64,000 bases of DNA from Acidimicrobiales bacterium (GTDB taxonomy: Bacteria > Actinomycetota > Acidimicrobiia > Acidimicrobiales > Poriferisodalaceae), in contig JAWKIQ010000004.1 in the NCBI GenBank assembly GCA_041394185.1, forward strand, positions 62,001 through 126,000, read 5' to 3'. The position numbers were made by a program, and so were the translations under genes. The notes beneath the pieces were generated by a model. The model was given only the letters and a program-made list of their open reading frames with translations, was not told the origin of the DNA and searched no databases. Positions 8,908 through 17,623 of the stretch are shown piece by piece; position 1 is the stretch's first letter; each line of letters opens with the position of its first letter.

Positions 8908-9699
8908 GTGAATCGTCGTCACCTGATCGCGGCCATGTTGTTGCTGGGCGCGTGTGCTCCGCCGGTGTCGGCGGCAGAGAGGTTCGACCGCTCGGAACCC
9001 GACGGCACAGTCCAGTCGGTGCCGACGAGGTCGGCGGTGCGCATCATCACCGATCCCTCCGAGCTGCCCAGCGGCGCCGCCAGGACCGATCTGGACATCG
9101 TGATGGTTCCGGACCCACAACAGCATCTGGGTGAAGACGACGAACCGCGGCTAGTGATGCGATGGCGCCAGGTTGCGGGTGACGACTGGTTCGACGCCGA
9201 GATGCACGCCGACGTCGAGTTGCGCCTCGTGCGGGTGGCGCCCGAGGACGGGACTGTGCCCGACGGCGAAGTCGAGCCCGGTGCGCCGGTCGAGTTCGTA
9301 ATCGACGGACGCGTCAGGTTCGACCTGGCAGCCACCACTTGCGAGGCAACCGGGGCCCGTCAGGTGTGTAGAACGACCTCGGTGGTCGATGCCGCGATCG
9401 GCGGGTCGGCGGTGCTGGAGGGAGACAACCTTCGGATCGAAGCCGACTGGGGTCGCTTTGGCTTCGAGGCATCGCCAGGTGTGCCAGCGGCGACGTTTGG
9501 GCGCTGGGGAACCGACGCCCCTCACGGGTCGGACCCGTTCGCCGAGACCACGTCGATGGCGCTCGCCTATGGGCTCGAGATGTCTGGCCTGGTCGGCGGT
9601 GCGGTGACGCTGGAGGCCAAGAACGGCACGGAGCTGAACTTGGCTGCGTCGCTGGGCGTCGGCAATGGTGAGGGCCGCTTGGTGTTGGAGGGCTTCTGA
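8908..9699 (+). CDS. Lipoprotein, paralogue of the preceding gene
   Basis: 263 residues from a GTG at 8908, with a GGAGGG-like ribosome-binding site upstream. The lipobox is MLLLGAC at residue ~16. The mature domain aligns by eye with the upstream lipoprotein: HADVELRLVRV versus RADIDVDLYPI, RVRFDLAATTCEATGARQVC versus SVRFDLIESQC, and LRIEADWGRFGFE versus ARLGLEWQGLGAYG. The pair looks like an old tandem duplication with a 39-bp gap. Function is unknown. Confidence 0.7.
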   Translation: MNRRHLIAAMLLLGACAPPVSAAERFDRSEPDGTVQSVPTRSAVRIITDPSELPSGAARTDLDIVMVPDPQQHLGEDDEPRLVMRWRQVAGDDWFDAEMHADVELRLVRVAPEDGTVPDGEVEPGAPVEFVIDGRVRFDLAATTCEATGARQVCRTTSVVDAAIGGSAVLEGDNLRIEADWGRFGFEASPGVPAATFGRWGTDAPHGSDPFAETTSMALAYGLEMSGLVGGAVTLEAKNGTELNLAASLGVGNGEGRLVLEGF

Positions 9700-9712
9700 T
9701 AGCCCGACTGGG

Positions 9713-11068
9713 CTAAGCCGGGCCGCGTGAGTAGGTGAGCTCCTCGGCGGCACGAAATGCGAGGTCCAGCGACTGACGGCCGTTGAGACGCGGGTCGCAC
9801 ATGGTCTCGTAGCGCGACTCGAGGTCGGCCGTTTCCAGCGACTGGCTGCCGCCGAGACACTCGGTCACGTCGTCGCCGGTCAGCTCGATGTGGAGGCCGC
9901 CAGCCCAGGTGCCCGCCGCGCGATGGGCTTCGAAGAAGGCCTGCACCTCGCGCATGATGGCGTCGAAGTGGCGGGTCTTGGTGCCGGTTTCGGTGGAGAA
10001 CGTGTTGCCGTGCATGGGGTCGCAGGCCCAGACCACGGGGTGGCCAGACTTCTTGACCGCCTCGAGCAGTGGTGGCAGGCGTTCGCCGAGCACGTCGGCA
10101 CCCATGCGAGTGATCAGGGTCAACCGACCCTCGATGCGACCCGGGTTCAGGGCCTCGCACAGGGCCACCACCTCGTCGGGCTCCATGGTGGGCCCTACCT
10201 TGCAGCCGATCGGGTTGTGAACACCCGACAGGAACTTGATGTGGGCACCGTCGAGTTCGCGGGTGCGTTCACCGATCCACAACATGTGGGCCGAACAGTC
10301 GTACCAATCGCCAGTGATGGAGTCTTGGCGGGTGAGAGCCTGTTCGTATTCGAGAAGCAGCGCCTCGTGGCTGGTGTACAGGTTCACCTGGCGCATGGCA
10401 GCGTCGTCGAGGTCGATACCCGCCGACTGCATGAAGCGAAGGGCTCGATCGATCCCGTCGGCGATCTGTTCGTAGCGCCGGCCTGCTGGACTGTCGGCGA
10501 CGAACTCCTGGTTCCAGCGGTGGACCTGGCGGAGGTCGGCGTAGCCACCCTTGGTGAATGCGCGCAACAGGTTGAGGGTCGAGGCCGACTGGTCGTAAGC
10601 CCTCAACAGGCGTGCTGGGTCGGGAATGCGAGCCTGTTCGTCGAAGTCGATGTCGTTGACGATGTGGCCGCGAAACGACGGCAACGAAACCCCGTCGCGG
10701 GTTTCGATGTCGGACGAGCGAGGTTTCGCGAACTGCCCTGCGATCCGGCCGACCTTCACCACCGGAACTCCGCCCGAATACTGCAGCACTGCGGCCATCT
10801 GCAGAATCACCTTGAGCTTGTCGCGAATGGCATCCGCGGTGCCCACGTCGAATGACTCGGCGCAGTCGCCGGCCTGAAGCAAGAAGGCCTCGCCCCGAGC
10901 GACCCTGGCCAACTCGTCGGTGAGGTAACGGGCCTCGCCGGCGAAGATCAGGGGTGGCCGCTTGGCTAGCTCAGAGGTCACCTGCCTGACAGCTTCGGCA
11001 TCTGGCCACACAGGCTGCTGCTTGGCGGGACGGTCGGTCCAGCTTGATGGGGTCCAGGTCATCGTCAT
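9713..11068 (-). CDS. aroG: 3-deoxy-7-phosphoheptulonate synthase, class II
   Basis: About 451 residues from the ATG at 11068; a few in-frame codons upstream are less likely to be used. It condenses phosphoenolpyruvate and erythrose-4-phosphate, the first step of the shikimate pathway. Class II (plant/mycobacterial type) signatures are present: QAGDCAESFD, GQFAKPRSS, SHEALLLEYE, HMLWIGERTR, HNPIGCKVGPTM and WACDPMHGNTFS, which include metal and substrate ligands. It ends 13 bp from the converging lipoprotein gene. The symbol follows mycobacterial usage; aroF is also used for this class. Confidence 0.95.
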   Translation of the reverse strand: MTMTWTPSSWTDRPAKQQPVWPDAEAVRQVTSELAKRPPLIFAGEARYLTDELARVARGEAFLLQAGDCAESFDVGTADAIRDKLKVILQMAAVLQYSGGVPVVKVGRIAGQFAKPRSSDIETRDGVSLPSFRGHIVNDIDFDEQARIPDPARLLRAYDQSASTLNLLRAFTKGGYADLRQVHRWNQEFVADSPAGRRYEQIADGIDRALRFMQSAGIDLDDAAMRQVNLYTSHEALLLEYEQALTRQDSITGDWYDCSAHMLWIGERTRELDGAHIKFLSGVHNPIGCKVGPTMEPDEVVALCEALNPGRIEGRLTLITRMGADVLGERLPPLLEAVKKSGHPVVWACDPMHGNTFSTETGTKTRHFDAIMREVQAFFEAHRAAGTWAGGLHIELTGDDVTECLGGSQSLETADLESRYETMCDPRLNGRQSLDLAFRAAEELTYSRGPA

Positions 11069-11152
11069 GGGACTCACATGGTGCTCTACGCGCAAGCGCC
11101 GCCGCCACTGAAATTCAGCAGACGACGGCGCTGGGCTGCGGGATGGGTCTGA

Positions 11153-11995
11153 TCAGGCAGCGACGATGCGCTCGGCGTCCTGGCGCAGGTCGTTGACGGC
11201 ACGCTTCACGAGCCTGCGGGCAGCTTCGGCGGTTACGCCGAGTTCCTCGCCGACCTCGCGGTAGCTGCGCTTCTCGCCGTCATTGAGCCCGAAGCGCTGC
11301 TCGACGGCACGGCGGGCCCGGGCGTCGAGGTTGTTCAGCAGGCCGACGACCAGGTCCTTTTCGGTGCGGTCGAGGATCTCGGCCTCGGGGCCGTCCTTGG
11401 CATCGGGAACCAGGTCCATCAGCGTCGAGTCGCCGTCGTCGCCAACCGTGCGGTCGAGCGAGGTCGGCGTCGAGATGCGCTGCAGCCAAGCGTGTTCGTC
11501 GTCGAGGGCTTCGGTGTCGCCCGAGTTGGCACGCAGGGCGGCCCGAAGGCTGGCCGAGCGGTCCGAAGGCAGGCGCACGAGGCTCGCCTTCTGGTCGAGG
11601 GCCCGGCCTATCGACTGGCGAATCCAGAAAGTCGCGTAGGTCGAGAACTTGAATCCCTTGCGCCAGTCGAACTTCTCGACGGCGTGCTCGAGCCCGAGGT
11701 TGCCTTCCTGGATCAGGTCCAGCAGTTCCATGGCCGGAGGCAGGGGGTAACGCCGGGCGATCGACACGACCAGGCGCAGGTTGGCCCGAATGAAACGGTC
11801 GCGGGCTGCCGCAGCGGTGCTCACATCCTTGCGGAGGCGGCGCTTGTCGGCGGCGCTGAGATCCTCGCCACTCTCGAGCCGTTCGCGGGCCTCGCGGCCG
11901 GCCTCGATCTGTTGCGCGAGCATGCGCTCGTCGTCGGCGGTGAGGAGGGCAACTGCGCCGATCTCGTTCAAATACTGTCCAACTGAATCGCTCAT
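11153..11995 (-). CDS. RNA polymerase sigma-70 family factor (group 1/2-like)
   Basis: 280 residues. Region 1.2 is at the start (DSVGQYLNEIGAVALLT); region 2 is clear (FIRANLRLVVSIARRY, LLDLIQEGNLGL, FSTYATFWIRQSIGRAL). Region 3 is short, and region 4 with its helix-turn-helix is at the C-terminus (SYREVGEELGVTAEAARRL). It lacks the long N-terminal extension of the housekeeping sigma factor, so it is more likely an alternative, group-2-type factor than RpoD itself. The 348-bp region upstream contains a perfect CRP-type operator and a 39-codon ORF with a strong ribosome-binding site, which suggests regulated expression. Confidence 0.9.
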   Translation of the reverse strand: MSDSVGQYLNEIGAVALLTADDERMLAQQIEAGREARERLESGEDLSAADKRRLRKDVSTAAAARDRFIRANLRLVVSIARRYPLPPAMELLDLIQEGNLGLEHAVEKFDWRKGFKFSTYATFWIRQSIGRALDQKASLVRLPSDRSASLRAALRANSGDTEALDDEHAWLQRISTPTSLDRTVGDDGDSTLMDLVPDAKDGPEAEILDRTEKDLVVGLLNNLDARARRAVEQRFGLNDGEKRSYREVGEELGVTAEAARRLVKRAVNDLRQDAERIVAA

Positions 11996-12129
11996 CGGAT
12001 CCTTGACTTCTTGCTCACTGTCATCTGGGGGAGTTCGGTTGTTCGCCTAGTGGGCTGTAAGGCGAGCTTGTTATTTCGACTCCGTGCGTGGTTCAACGGT
12101 GCGCTAGCGCGAAAACTTCCCGTCAACAC

Positions 12130-12145
12130 TGTGAAAGCTATCACA
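12130..12145. promoter_or_regulatory. Perfect CRP/GlxR-type operator
   Basis: The 16 bases read TGTGA-N6-TCACA, an exact match to the consensus bound by CRP and actinobacterial CRP homologues such as GlxR. The site is about 135 bp upstream of the sigma-factor start. It also overlaps the stop codon of the small ORF at 12141-12260. No CRP gene is in this window, so the binding protein is inferred. Confidence 0.6.
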
Positions 12146-12260
12146 CCACTGCCACTTCTTTGGTGTACCCGTTACTGGGCGGGTTCAAACCCGAGGCTGG
12201 ACCGGCGCCGCTCGCAGTTGTGAGGCGATGGGCGCTCAAGCCGGCCGTCAATTGTCGCAT
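12141..12260 (-). CDS. Possible 39-residue leader ORF upstream of the sigma factor
   Basis: ATG at 12260 is preceded by AGGAG at a spacing of seven bases, one of the best ribosome-binding sites in the window. The ORF ends at TGA (12141-12143), 145 bp before the sigma-factor start on the same strand. The peptide (begins MRQLTAGLSAHRLTTAS) has no recognisable domain. It could be a leader peptide or a small independent protein; chance cannot be excluded at this length. Confidence 0.4.
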   Translation of the reverse strand: MRQLTAGLSAHRLTTASGAGPASGLNPPSNGYTKEVAVV

Positions 12261-12343
12261 GTTTTCTCCTGGAAATACAGGGGTTATTCGGCGATCGCGG
12301 CGGTCGACTTGAGACTCACCGGCGGCGTGAGGGAGTCGAAGCG

Positions 12344-13723
12344 GTGACCAACGATGGGGATATCTCGGGGCCTCCAGGCCTTTTTGATCAAGACGCCCAC
12401 AGCGAGGGCGGATACCTGCGCGATGCTCAGGTTCGATTGCCTAGGCGCGGCAGCGCCGGGCGCCGCGCTGCGGGCCGGCCTTCGGTGCCGCTCGGCGCCA
12501 CGCGGGTTACCAGCCGGGCGCGCTACACGTCCACAGCGAGACCTCAAAGGTCCACCCGGGGCATCGTCGCCCCACTGCTGATCCTGCTGGTGTCTTTGGG
12601 CGGGCTCGCCTATGTCGGGTATCACCAGTACCTGAGCTCGGAAGAAGGCTCCCAGGGTGCCGCCGCCCAAGCGGGTGAGGTTGTCGATGCGGGCACCAGT
12701 ACCACTGCACTTCTGGTTCAAACCGACGGAGCCGGCGACAGCGTGGGGTTCACGATGATCTCGCTGCACGAATCGGGCGACGCCGTCGTGTTGTTCGCCC
12801 CCTCGACCCTGATGGTCGAGGTGCCTGGCATCGGGCTCGACACCTTGTCCGAAGCGACCCGAATCGGCGGTATCGAGTTGTCTTCGCTGGCGGTCGAGAA
12901 CCTGCTGACGATCGGCTTCGACCACATCGTCGAGCTGACACCGGCCGATGTGACCGAGCTGGTGCGCTCCTTCGATCCGCTGCTGGTCGACAACCCGCGC
13001 CGTCTGGATCAGGCAACCGACCGCGATCGCATCGAGGTTCTGTATCCGGCCGGAGCCCTGCTGTTGGAAGCATCCGATGCCTCCGACTATCTGGCTCGCC
13101 GCGGAGTCGCCGAGACCGAACTGCAGCGCCTGGTGCGACACCAAGAGTTCTGGGTTTCGCTGCTGGAAGCCCGCTCTGCGGTGGTGGCCGACGAGCGCTC
13201 GTTCGGTACCGATTTCGACGACTTCCTCGACGAGTTGGCCGCCCGCCGCACCGAGGTCGAGTATCGGATACTCGACGTCGACCTCGTTGGCGGAGAAGGC
13301 GAGCTGTACAGCGTCGACCGTGCCAGTCTCGAGGACTCGATCGTCAGGCTCGACCCCAGCCGCGCAACCGGTTCGGCACGCACGAGGGTGCAGTTGCTGA
13401 ACGGTGTCGGTCGGCCGGGGTTGTCTGCGCCTATCGCTCGGCTGATCAACCCGGCGTTCGCGTCGGTCGAGCTGGTCGACAACGCCGCTCGGTTCGATCA
13501 TCGTGTTACCCAGGTCGTCTACTACCACGATGAACAGCGCGAGGCGGCGGTCGCCATCCGTGATGCCCTTGGGGTTGGCGAGGTCGTCAAACAGCTCGAG
13601 CCGATCGACGTCGTCGACATCACCATCGTGGTCGGTTCCGACCTGGCAGACCTGGTCGAGATCCAACCCGACGTGGCGCCGGTCGTCGACCAGGCCGGTA
13701 CAAATGCCATCTCGGGACCATGA
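12344..13723 (+). CDS. LytR_C domain membrane protein
   Basis: 459 residues from a GTG. A basic cytoplasmic N-terminus of ~70 residues is followed by one membrane helix (IVAPLLILLVSLGGLAYVGY, residues ~72-92). An extracellular region follows, ending with a LytR C-terminal-type domain (about residues 345-445, RVQLLNGVGRPGLSAPIA and VVYYHDEQREAAVAIRDAL). The middle part (VGFTMISLHESGDAVVLFAP) resembles the start of a LytR-CpsA-Psr domain but lacks its usual arginine-rich motifs. Such genes commonly sit next to rsfS in actinobacteria, as here. A role in wall-polymer attachment is possible but unproved. Confidence 0.75.
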   Translation: MTNDGDISGPPGLFDQDAHSEGGYLRDAQVRLPRRGSAGRRAAGRPSVPLGATRVTSRARYTSTARPQRSTRGIVAPLLILLVSLGGLAYVGYHQYLSSEEGSQGAAAQAGEVVDAGTSTTALLVQTDGAGDSVGFTMISLHESGDAVVLFAPSTLMVEVPGIGLDTLSEATRIGGIELSSLAVENLLTIGFDHIVELTPADVTELVRSFDPLLVDNPRRLDQATDRDRIEVLYPAGALLLEASDASDYLARRGVAETELQRLVRHQEFWVSLLEARSAVVADERSFGTDFDDFLDELAARRTEVEYRILDVDLVGGEGELYSVDRASLEDSIVRLDPSRATGSARTRVQLLNGVGRPGLSAPIARLINPAFASVELVDNAARFDHRVTQVVYYHDEQREAAVAIRDALGVGEVVKQLEPIDVVDITIVVGSDLADLVEIQPDVAPVVDQAGTNAISGP

Positions 13724-13760
13724 TCGGCAACGCGGTGTTCGTGCCGATAGCGTTGTTCGA

Positions 13761-14156
13761 GTGCCCGACCCTGACGCCACGGATCTGACAGTCGAAGATC
13801 TTCCTGCGTTGGTCCGCGCCGCCATCGAGGGGGCGTCGGAGATCAAGGCCAACGACATCGTCGTTCTCGACGTCGGCGACATGTTGGGCGTGACCGATCA
13901 CTTCGTCATCGCCAGCGCCCCGAACGTTCGTCAGGTTCGCCGCATCGCCGAAGAGGTCGAAGAGCAGGTGAAGAAGGCAGGCGGGGCCGGCCCGGTGCAG
14001 ATCGAGGGCATGCGAGAAGGCATGTGGGTGCTGCTCGACTTCGGCGCCTTCGTGGTGCACGTCTTCCACGCCGACAGCCGCCGCTTTTATGACCTCGAAC
14101 GGCTTTGGAGCGAGGCGCCCAGGCTGCGCTGGGTCGACGAGGAAGCGCTCAGCTAG
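13761..14156 (+). CDS. rsfS: Ribosome silencing factor
   Basis: About 131 residues, typical for RsfS/Iojap. It binds L14 of the 50S subunit and blocks subunit joining when nutrients are scarce. Family features are IKANDIVVLDV, VTDHFVIASAPNVRQVRRIA, GMWVLLDFGAFVVHVF and the C-terminal FYDLERLW. The open frame extends upstream, but only shadow sequence lies there; I chose the GTG at 13761, 37 bp after the LytR_C gene. Its 3' end overlaps the converging nudC by 8 bases. Confidence 0.92.
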   Translation: MPDPDATDLTVEDLPALVRAAIEGASEIKANDIVVLDVGDMLGVTDHFVIASAPNVRQVRRIAEEVEEQVKKAGGAGPVQIEGMREGMWVLLDFGAFVVHVFHADSRRFYDLERLWSEAPRLRWVDEEALS

Positions 14157-14964
14157 AGCTGCGGGCGATCCAGTCCTCGATCAGCTTGCCCGCAATCGAC
14201 ATGCCACCTCGAGGGCACGGCGGCAGGTCGTCGTAGCTGTACCAACCGGCCTCGACGATCTCCTCCTCCTGAATCTGAAGCTCGCCGCCCGCATAACGTG
14301 CAGTGAACCCGATCATCAACGAGTGCGGGAACGGCCACGGCTGGCTTCCGAAGTAGCGGATCTGGTCGACATCGATGCCGACCTCTTCTTTGATCTCTCG
14401 TGCCACACACGTCTCGAGATCTTCGCCGGGTTCGACGAAACCGGCCAGGGTCGAAAAGAACCTGCCCGGAAACTGACGACCGTGTGCCAGCAGGGCTCGC
14501 CCGTCTTCGCGCTCGACCAGCACGATGACCGCCGGCGCCAACCTCGGGTATGCCAGTAGCCCGCAAGACGGGCACACGCGGGCCCTGTCCGAGGTGTGCA
14601 GTTCTGTTGCCTCACCGCAGCGGCCACAGAAGCGGTGGGTGCGATCCCATTGAACGATCTGTTCGGCCTTGCCCGCCAGGGCCCACTGGGTTTCGGGCAC
14701 CCTCGAATAGAGGGTTCTCAGGTCGAGCAGTTCGTGCCAGTCGGGTGGTTCTTCCTCGTCGTCGAGGTCGACGGCCCACACCGGCCGCCCATCGAGCATT
14801 CCCAGGAAGTGTTGTGCCCGGTGGCGTTGGATGGCGGGCATCGGCCCGAACGGCAATGACTCGGCCCCGGCTTCCACCACCACACGGCTCGACCTGACGA
14901 TTATCCAGTGCGCCTCAGATGGGTCGGCATCGTCTGGTGGGGTCACTCTTGGTTCGAAGGCCAT
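14149..14964 (-). CDS. nudC: NAD(+) diphosphatase (Nudix, NudC type)
   Basis: 271 residues. It hydrolyses NAD(H) to NMN(H) and AMP and may remove NAD caps from RNA. A four-cysteine zinc ribbon (CGRCG near residue 110, CPSCG near 131) is followed by the Nudix box GFVEPGEDLETCVAREIKEE and then SQPWPFPHSLM, the motif that separates NudC from other Nudix hydrolases. Its start abuts the divergent tesB region and its end overlaps rsfS. Confidence 0.95.
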   Translation of the reverse strand: MAFEPRVTPPDDADPSEAHWIIVRSSRVVVEAGAESLPFGPMPAIQRHRAQHFLGMLDGRPVWAVDLDDEEEPPDWHELLDLRTLYSRVPETQWALAGKAEQIVQWDRTHRFCGRCGEATELHTSDRARVCPSCGLLAYPRLAPAVIVLVEREDGRALLAHGRQFPGRFFSTLAGFVEPGEDLETCVAREIKEEVGIDVDQIRYFGSQPWPFPHSLMIGFTARYAGGELQIQEEEIVEAGWYSYDDLPPCPRGGMSIAGKLIEDWIARSSS

Positions 14965-15001
14965 GACGAATGACGCTACTCGCCTGGCGAGGGTGGTTGT
15001 A

Positions 15002-15817
15002 GTGTCGCCGCGCGTGGACGAGCAATCGAAGGCGGCCGACGTCTTGTCGCTCGAACAGATCGCCGACGGTCTGTTCGTGGGAACAAGCCCCGATTACGAG
15101 TGGGGCCGCATCTATGGCGGGTTGGTCGTGGCCCAAGCCCTGGTCGCAGCCGGCAACACGGTGCCAGAGGGCGTGCATCCACACTCGTTGCATGCCTACT
15201 TCATCCGCGGCGGCGATCCGGCGCAAAAGATCGTGTACGACGTAGAGCGGGTGCGCGACGGGCGCTCGTTCGTCACCAGGGCGGTGCATGCCAGGCAGGC
15301 CAACGGGAACATCTTGATGATGATCGCCTCGTTCCACCGAGACGAAGCCGGGTTCGAGCGGCAGAACACCGTGATGCCCCAAAGGCTGCCCGACCCCGAC
15401 GAGCTCGAGAAGTCGGGATGGATGACCGAGATGGACACCCGCGAGCTTCCCGGTGACGGATCGGGCAGGTTCGCGATGTGGGGCCGTTGGAGCGGCGAGG
15501 AGCTGTCCAACCGCATGCAGCACGCCGCGGCGCTGGCGTTCATGTCCGATGCGATACCGATGGACTCCATCGTCGACGCCCATCCGGTCACCCCCGAACC
15601 AGGCGAGTGGGGCAACCATTTCATGTCGGCCAGCCTCGACCACGCCATCTGGTTTCGGGGTCCACTCCGGGCCGACCAGTGGCTTTTGTACGAATCGACC
15701 AGCCCGGGACTGCGCGGAAGCCGGGGCACCACGTTCGGAAATGTCTTCACCGCAGACGGTCAGCTGGTTGCATCGGTGGCCCAGGAGGGCCTTCTGCGCG
15801 AGATCGGAGGCAGCTAG
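15002..15817 (+). CDS. tesB: Acyl-CoA thioesterase II
   Basis: About 271 residues from the GTG at 15002. An ATG at 14963 would overlap the nudC start, and a GTG at 15014 is a third option. Double hot-dog fold thioesterase that hydrolyses acyl-CoA to free fatty acid and CoA. Recognisable segments are RIYGGLVVAQALVAAG, SLHAYFIRGGDP, VRDGRSFVTRAVHARQ, and the likely active-site parts SLDHAIWFRG, YESTSPGLRGSRG and VASVAQEGLLR (Asp, Ser/Thr and Gln). The methyltransferase gene follows 2 bp after the stop. Confidence 0.92.
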   Translation: MSPRVDEQSKAADVLSLEQIADGLFVGTSPDYEWGRIYGGLVVAQALVAAGNTVPEGVHPHSLHAYFIRGGDPAQKIVYDVERVRDGRSFVTRAVHARQANGNILMMIASFHRDEAGFERQNTVMPQRLPDPDELEKSGWMTEMDTRELPGDGSGRFAMWGRWSGEELSNRMQHAAALAFMSDAIPMDSIVDAHPVTPEPGEWGNHFMSASLDHAIWFRGPLRADQWLLYESTSPGLRGSRGTTFGNVFTADGQLVASVAQEGLLREIGGS

Positions 15818-15819
15818 CC

Positions 15820-16617
15820 GTGCCCGACGACCGCTACACCCACGGGCACCATGACGCCGTACTGCGATCGCATCGATGGCGCACCGCCGAGAACAGTGCC
15901 GCGTACCTGACGCCGTTGCTGGGGCCCGGAATGTCGCTCCTCGACGTCGGGTGCGGGCCCGGCAACCTCACCCTCGACCTGGCATCAGTGGTTGCCCCCG
16001 GCCCGGTGGTCGGGCTCGACCGTTCGGCCGACGTGCTCGCCGAGGCTTCGGCACGGTTGGGCGGTGACTCGACGGTCGAGTTTCGCACCGGCGACGTGTA
16101 CGACCTTCCGTTCCCCGACGACAGCTTCGACGTCGTTCACGCACACCAGGTTCTGCAGCACCTGTCCGATCCGGTGGCGGCGCTGCGAGAGATGTACCGC
16201 GTCGCCCGCCCGGGCGGGTTGGTGGCGGCCCGCGACGCCGACTACGCGGCGATGACCTGGCACCCGTCCGACGCCCGACTCGACCGTTGGATGGAGATCT
16301 ACCAGGCCGTCGCTCGCTCCAATGAAGCCGAGCCCAACGCCGGGCGACAGCTGCTGGCGTGGGCCCACGCCGCGGGTCTCGACGACGTAAGCGCTACGGC
16401 CAGCGTTTGGTGTTTCGCCGACAACGACTCGCGCCTGTGGTGGGGCGGTCTGTGGGCCGAGCGCAGCACATCGTCGGCGCTTGCAGCCCAGGCGATCGAG
16501 CTGGGCGTCGACGCAGCCGAGCTGGCCAGGATTGCCGGCGGTTTCGACGATTGGGCTGCCGACCGGGACGCGTGGTTCATCGTGCCGCACGGCGAGATCG
16601 TGGTACGCGTCACGTGA
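15820..16617 (+). CDS. Class I SAM-dependent methyltransferase
   Basis: 265 residues from a GTG preceded by CGGAGGC within the tesB 3' end. The SAM-binding motif I is LLDVGCGPGNLTLDLA (near residue 45). Motif II follows (VVGLDRSADVLAEA), then the acidic motif GDVYDLPFPDDSFDVVHAHQ and the post-motif VARPGGLVAARDADY. The C-terminal 100 residues, with several tryptophans, probably form the substrate lid. It resembles ubiquinone/menaquinone-type (UbiE-like) methyltransferases, but the substrate is not evident. It is probably co-transcribed with tesB. Confidence 0.85.
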   Translation: MPDDRYTHGHHDAVLRSHRWRTAENSAAYLTPLLGPGMSLLDVGCGPGNLTLDLASVVAPGPVVGLDRSADVLAEASARLGGDSTVEFRTGDVYDLPFPDDSFDVVHAHQVLQHLSDPVAALREMYRVARPGGLVAARDADYAAMTWHPSDARLDRWMEIYQAVARSNEAEPNAGRQLLAWAHAAGLDDVSATASVWCFADNDSRLWWGGLWAERSTSSALAAQAIELGVDAAELARIAGGFDDWAADRDAWFIVPHGEIVVRVT

Positions 16618-16660
16618 CGTAGTGCCCTGCCCAGCGGCGGCCCGGCGCGGCCACCCTTTG

Positions 16661-17623
16661 ATGGTGACCCGCGAACCCGCGGTGGCAACCGTCACCGTCA
16701 ACCCCGCACTGGACGTAACGCTCACGGTCGATCGGCTCGTCGCCGACACCAAGCTGCCGGTGACCGCTCATCGTCGCGACCCCGGAGGCGGGGGGATCAA
16801 TGTCTCGCGCATGCTCGCCCGGCTGGGGGTCGCTTCGAAGGCGGTGGTGCTGGCGGGCGGCCCGGTCGGCGACGAACTGCTGGCGGGCATCTCCGCCGAC
16901 GACCCGACGCAACTGATTCAGGTCGCAGCCCTTCCCGCCAGTGACAACACGCGCGAGAACGTTTCGGTGATCGTCTCGTCGGCCTCGGACCAGTATCGGC
17001 TGGTGGTACCAGGGCCTCCGGTTGCCGATCCCGAGGCGCTCATCGACCTCGTCGTCGAGGCCGTCGGGCAGACGCGGTTCGTGGTGCTGTCGGGCGGTCT
17101 GGCGCCCGGCCTTGCACCCTCGTTCTATCGCCTGCTGGCCGGCCGACTCAGCGATCGAACGGTCGTGGTCGACGCCCTCGAACCAGCGACCGTGGCCCAG
17201 GCTTTTGCCGGTGGCGCCGAGGTGGTCAAGCCCAACGAGCACGAACTGGCCTCTCTGGTCGACACCGGTGCGGGCTCTGTCGTCGAGCTCGCTGCCGCGG
17301 CCCGCGCCGCGCTCGACCGAGGTCGGGTTGGCGTGGCCGTGGTGTCGCTTGGGCCGCGAGGGGCGCTGGTCGTTCCGCGCGTCGGGGGTGCTGTGTGGCT
17401 GGCTGCGCCGCCGGTGTGCGTGCGCAGCACCACAGGGGCCGGTGACTCGATGGTGGCGGGAATCGTTGCCGGTCTGGTCGCGGGCCAGTCGGTCGCGATG
17501 GCTGCCCGTCTGGGTGTTGCGGCAGGTGCTGCAACTGTCGAGATGGGCGGCACCCAACTGGGGGAGCGGGGCCGGATAGAGCAGTTGTTGTCGCTGATAG
17601 AGGAGACGACGATCGATGAATGA
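16661..17623 (+). CDS. PfkB-family sugar kinase (1-phosphofructokinase-like)
   Basis: About 320 residues from the ATG at 16661. The start ATVTVNPALDVTLTVDRL is typical of the FruK/tagatose-6-phosphate kinase branch, GGGGINVSRMLARLG is the substrate-loop region, and the catalytic signature TTGAGDSMVAGIVAGL is near residue 260. It uses ATP to phosphorylate a sugar or sugar phosphate. Its last 8 bases overlap the start of the isomerase-like gene, so the two are translationally coupled. No phosphotransferase-system genes are nearby, which argues against a simple fructose-PTS role. The substrate is open. Confidence 0.85.
   Translation: MVTREPAVATVTVNPALDVTLTVDRLVADTKLPVTAHRRDPGGGGINVSRMLARLGVASKAVVLAGGPVGDELLAGISADDPTQLIQVAALPASDNTRENVSVIVSSASDQYRLVVPGPPVADPEALIDLVVEAVGQTRFVVLSGGLAPGLAPSFYRLLAGRLSDRTVVVDALEPATVAQAFAGGAEVVKPNEHELASLVDTGAGSVVELAAAARAALDRGRVGVAVVSLGPRGALVVPRVGGAVWLAAPPVCVRSTTGAGDSMVAGIVAGLVAGQSVAMAARLGVAAGAATVEMGGTQLGERGRIEQLLSLIEETTIDE

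Noticed and set aside
12178..12200. T-arm-like sequence (GGGTTCAAACCC) suggesting a tRNA or tmRNA
   Set aside because: No acceptor stem, D arm or anticodon arm can be placed around it on either strand.
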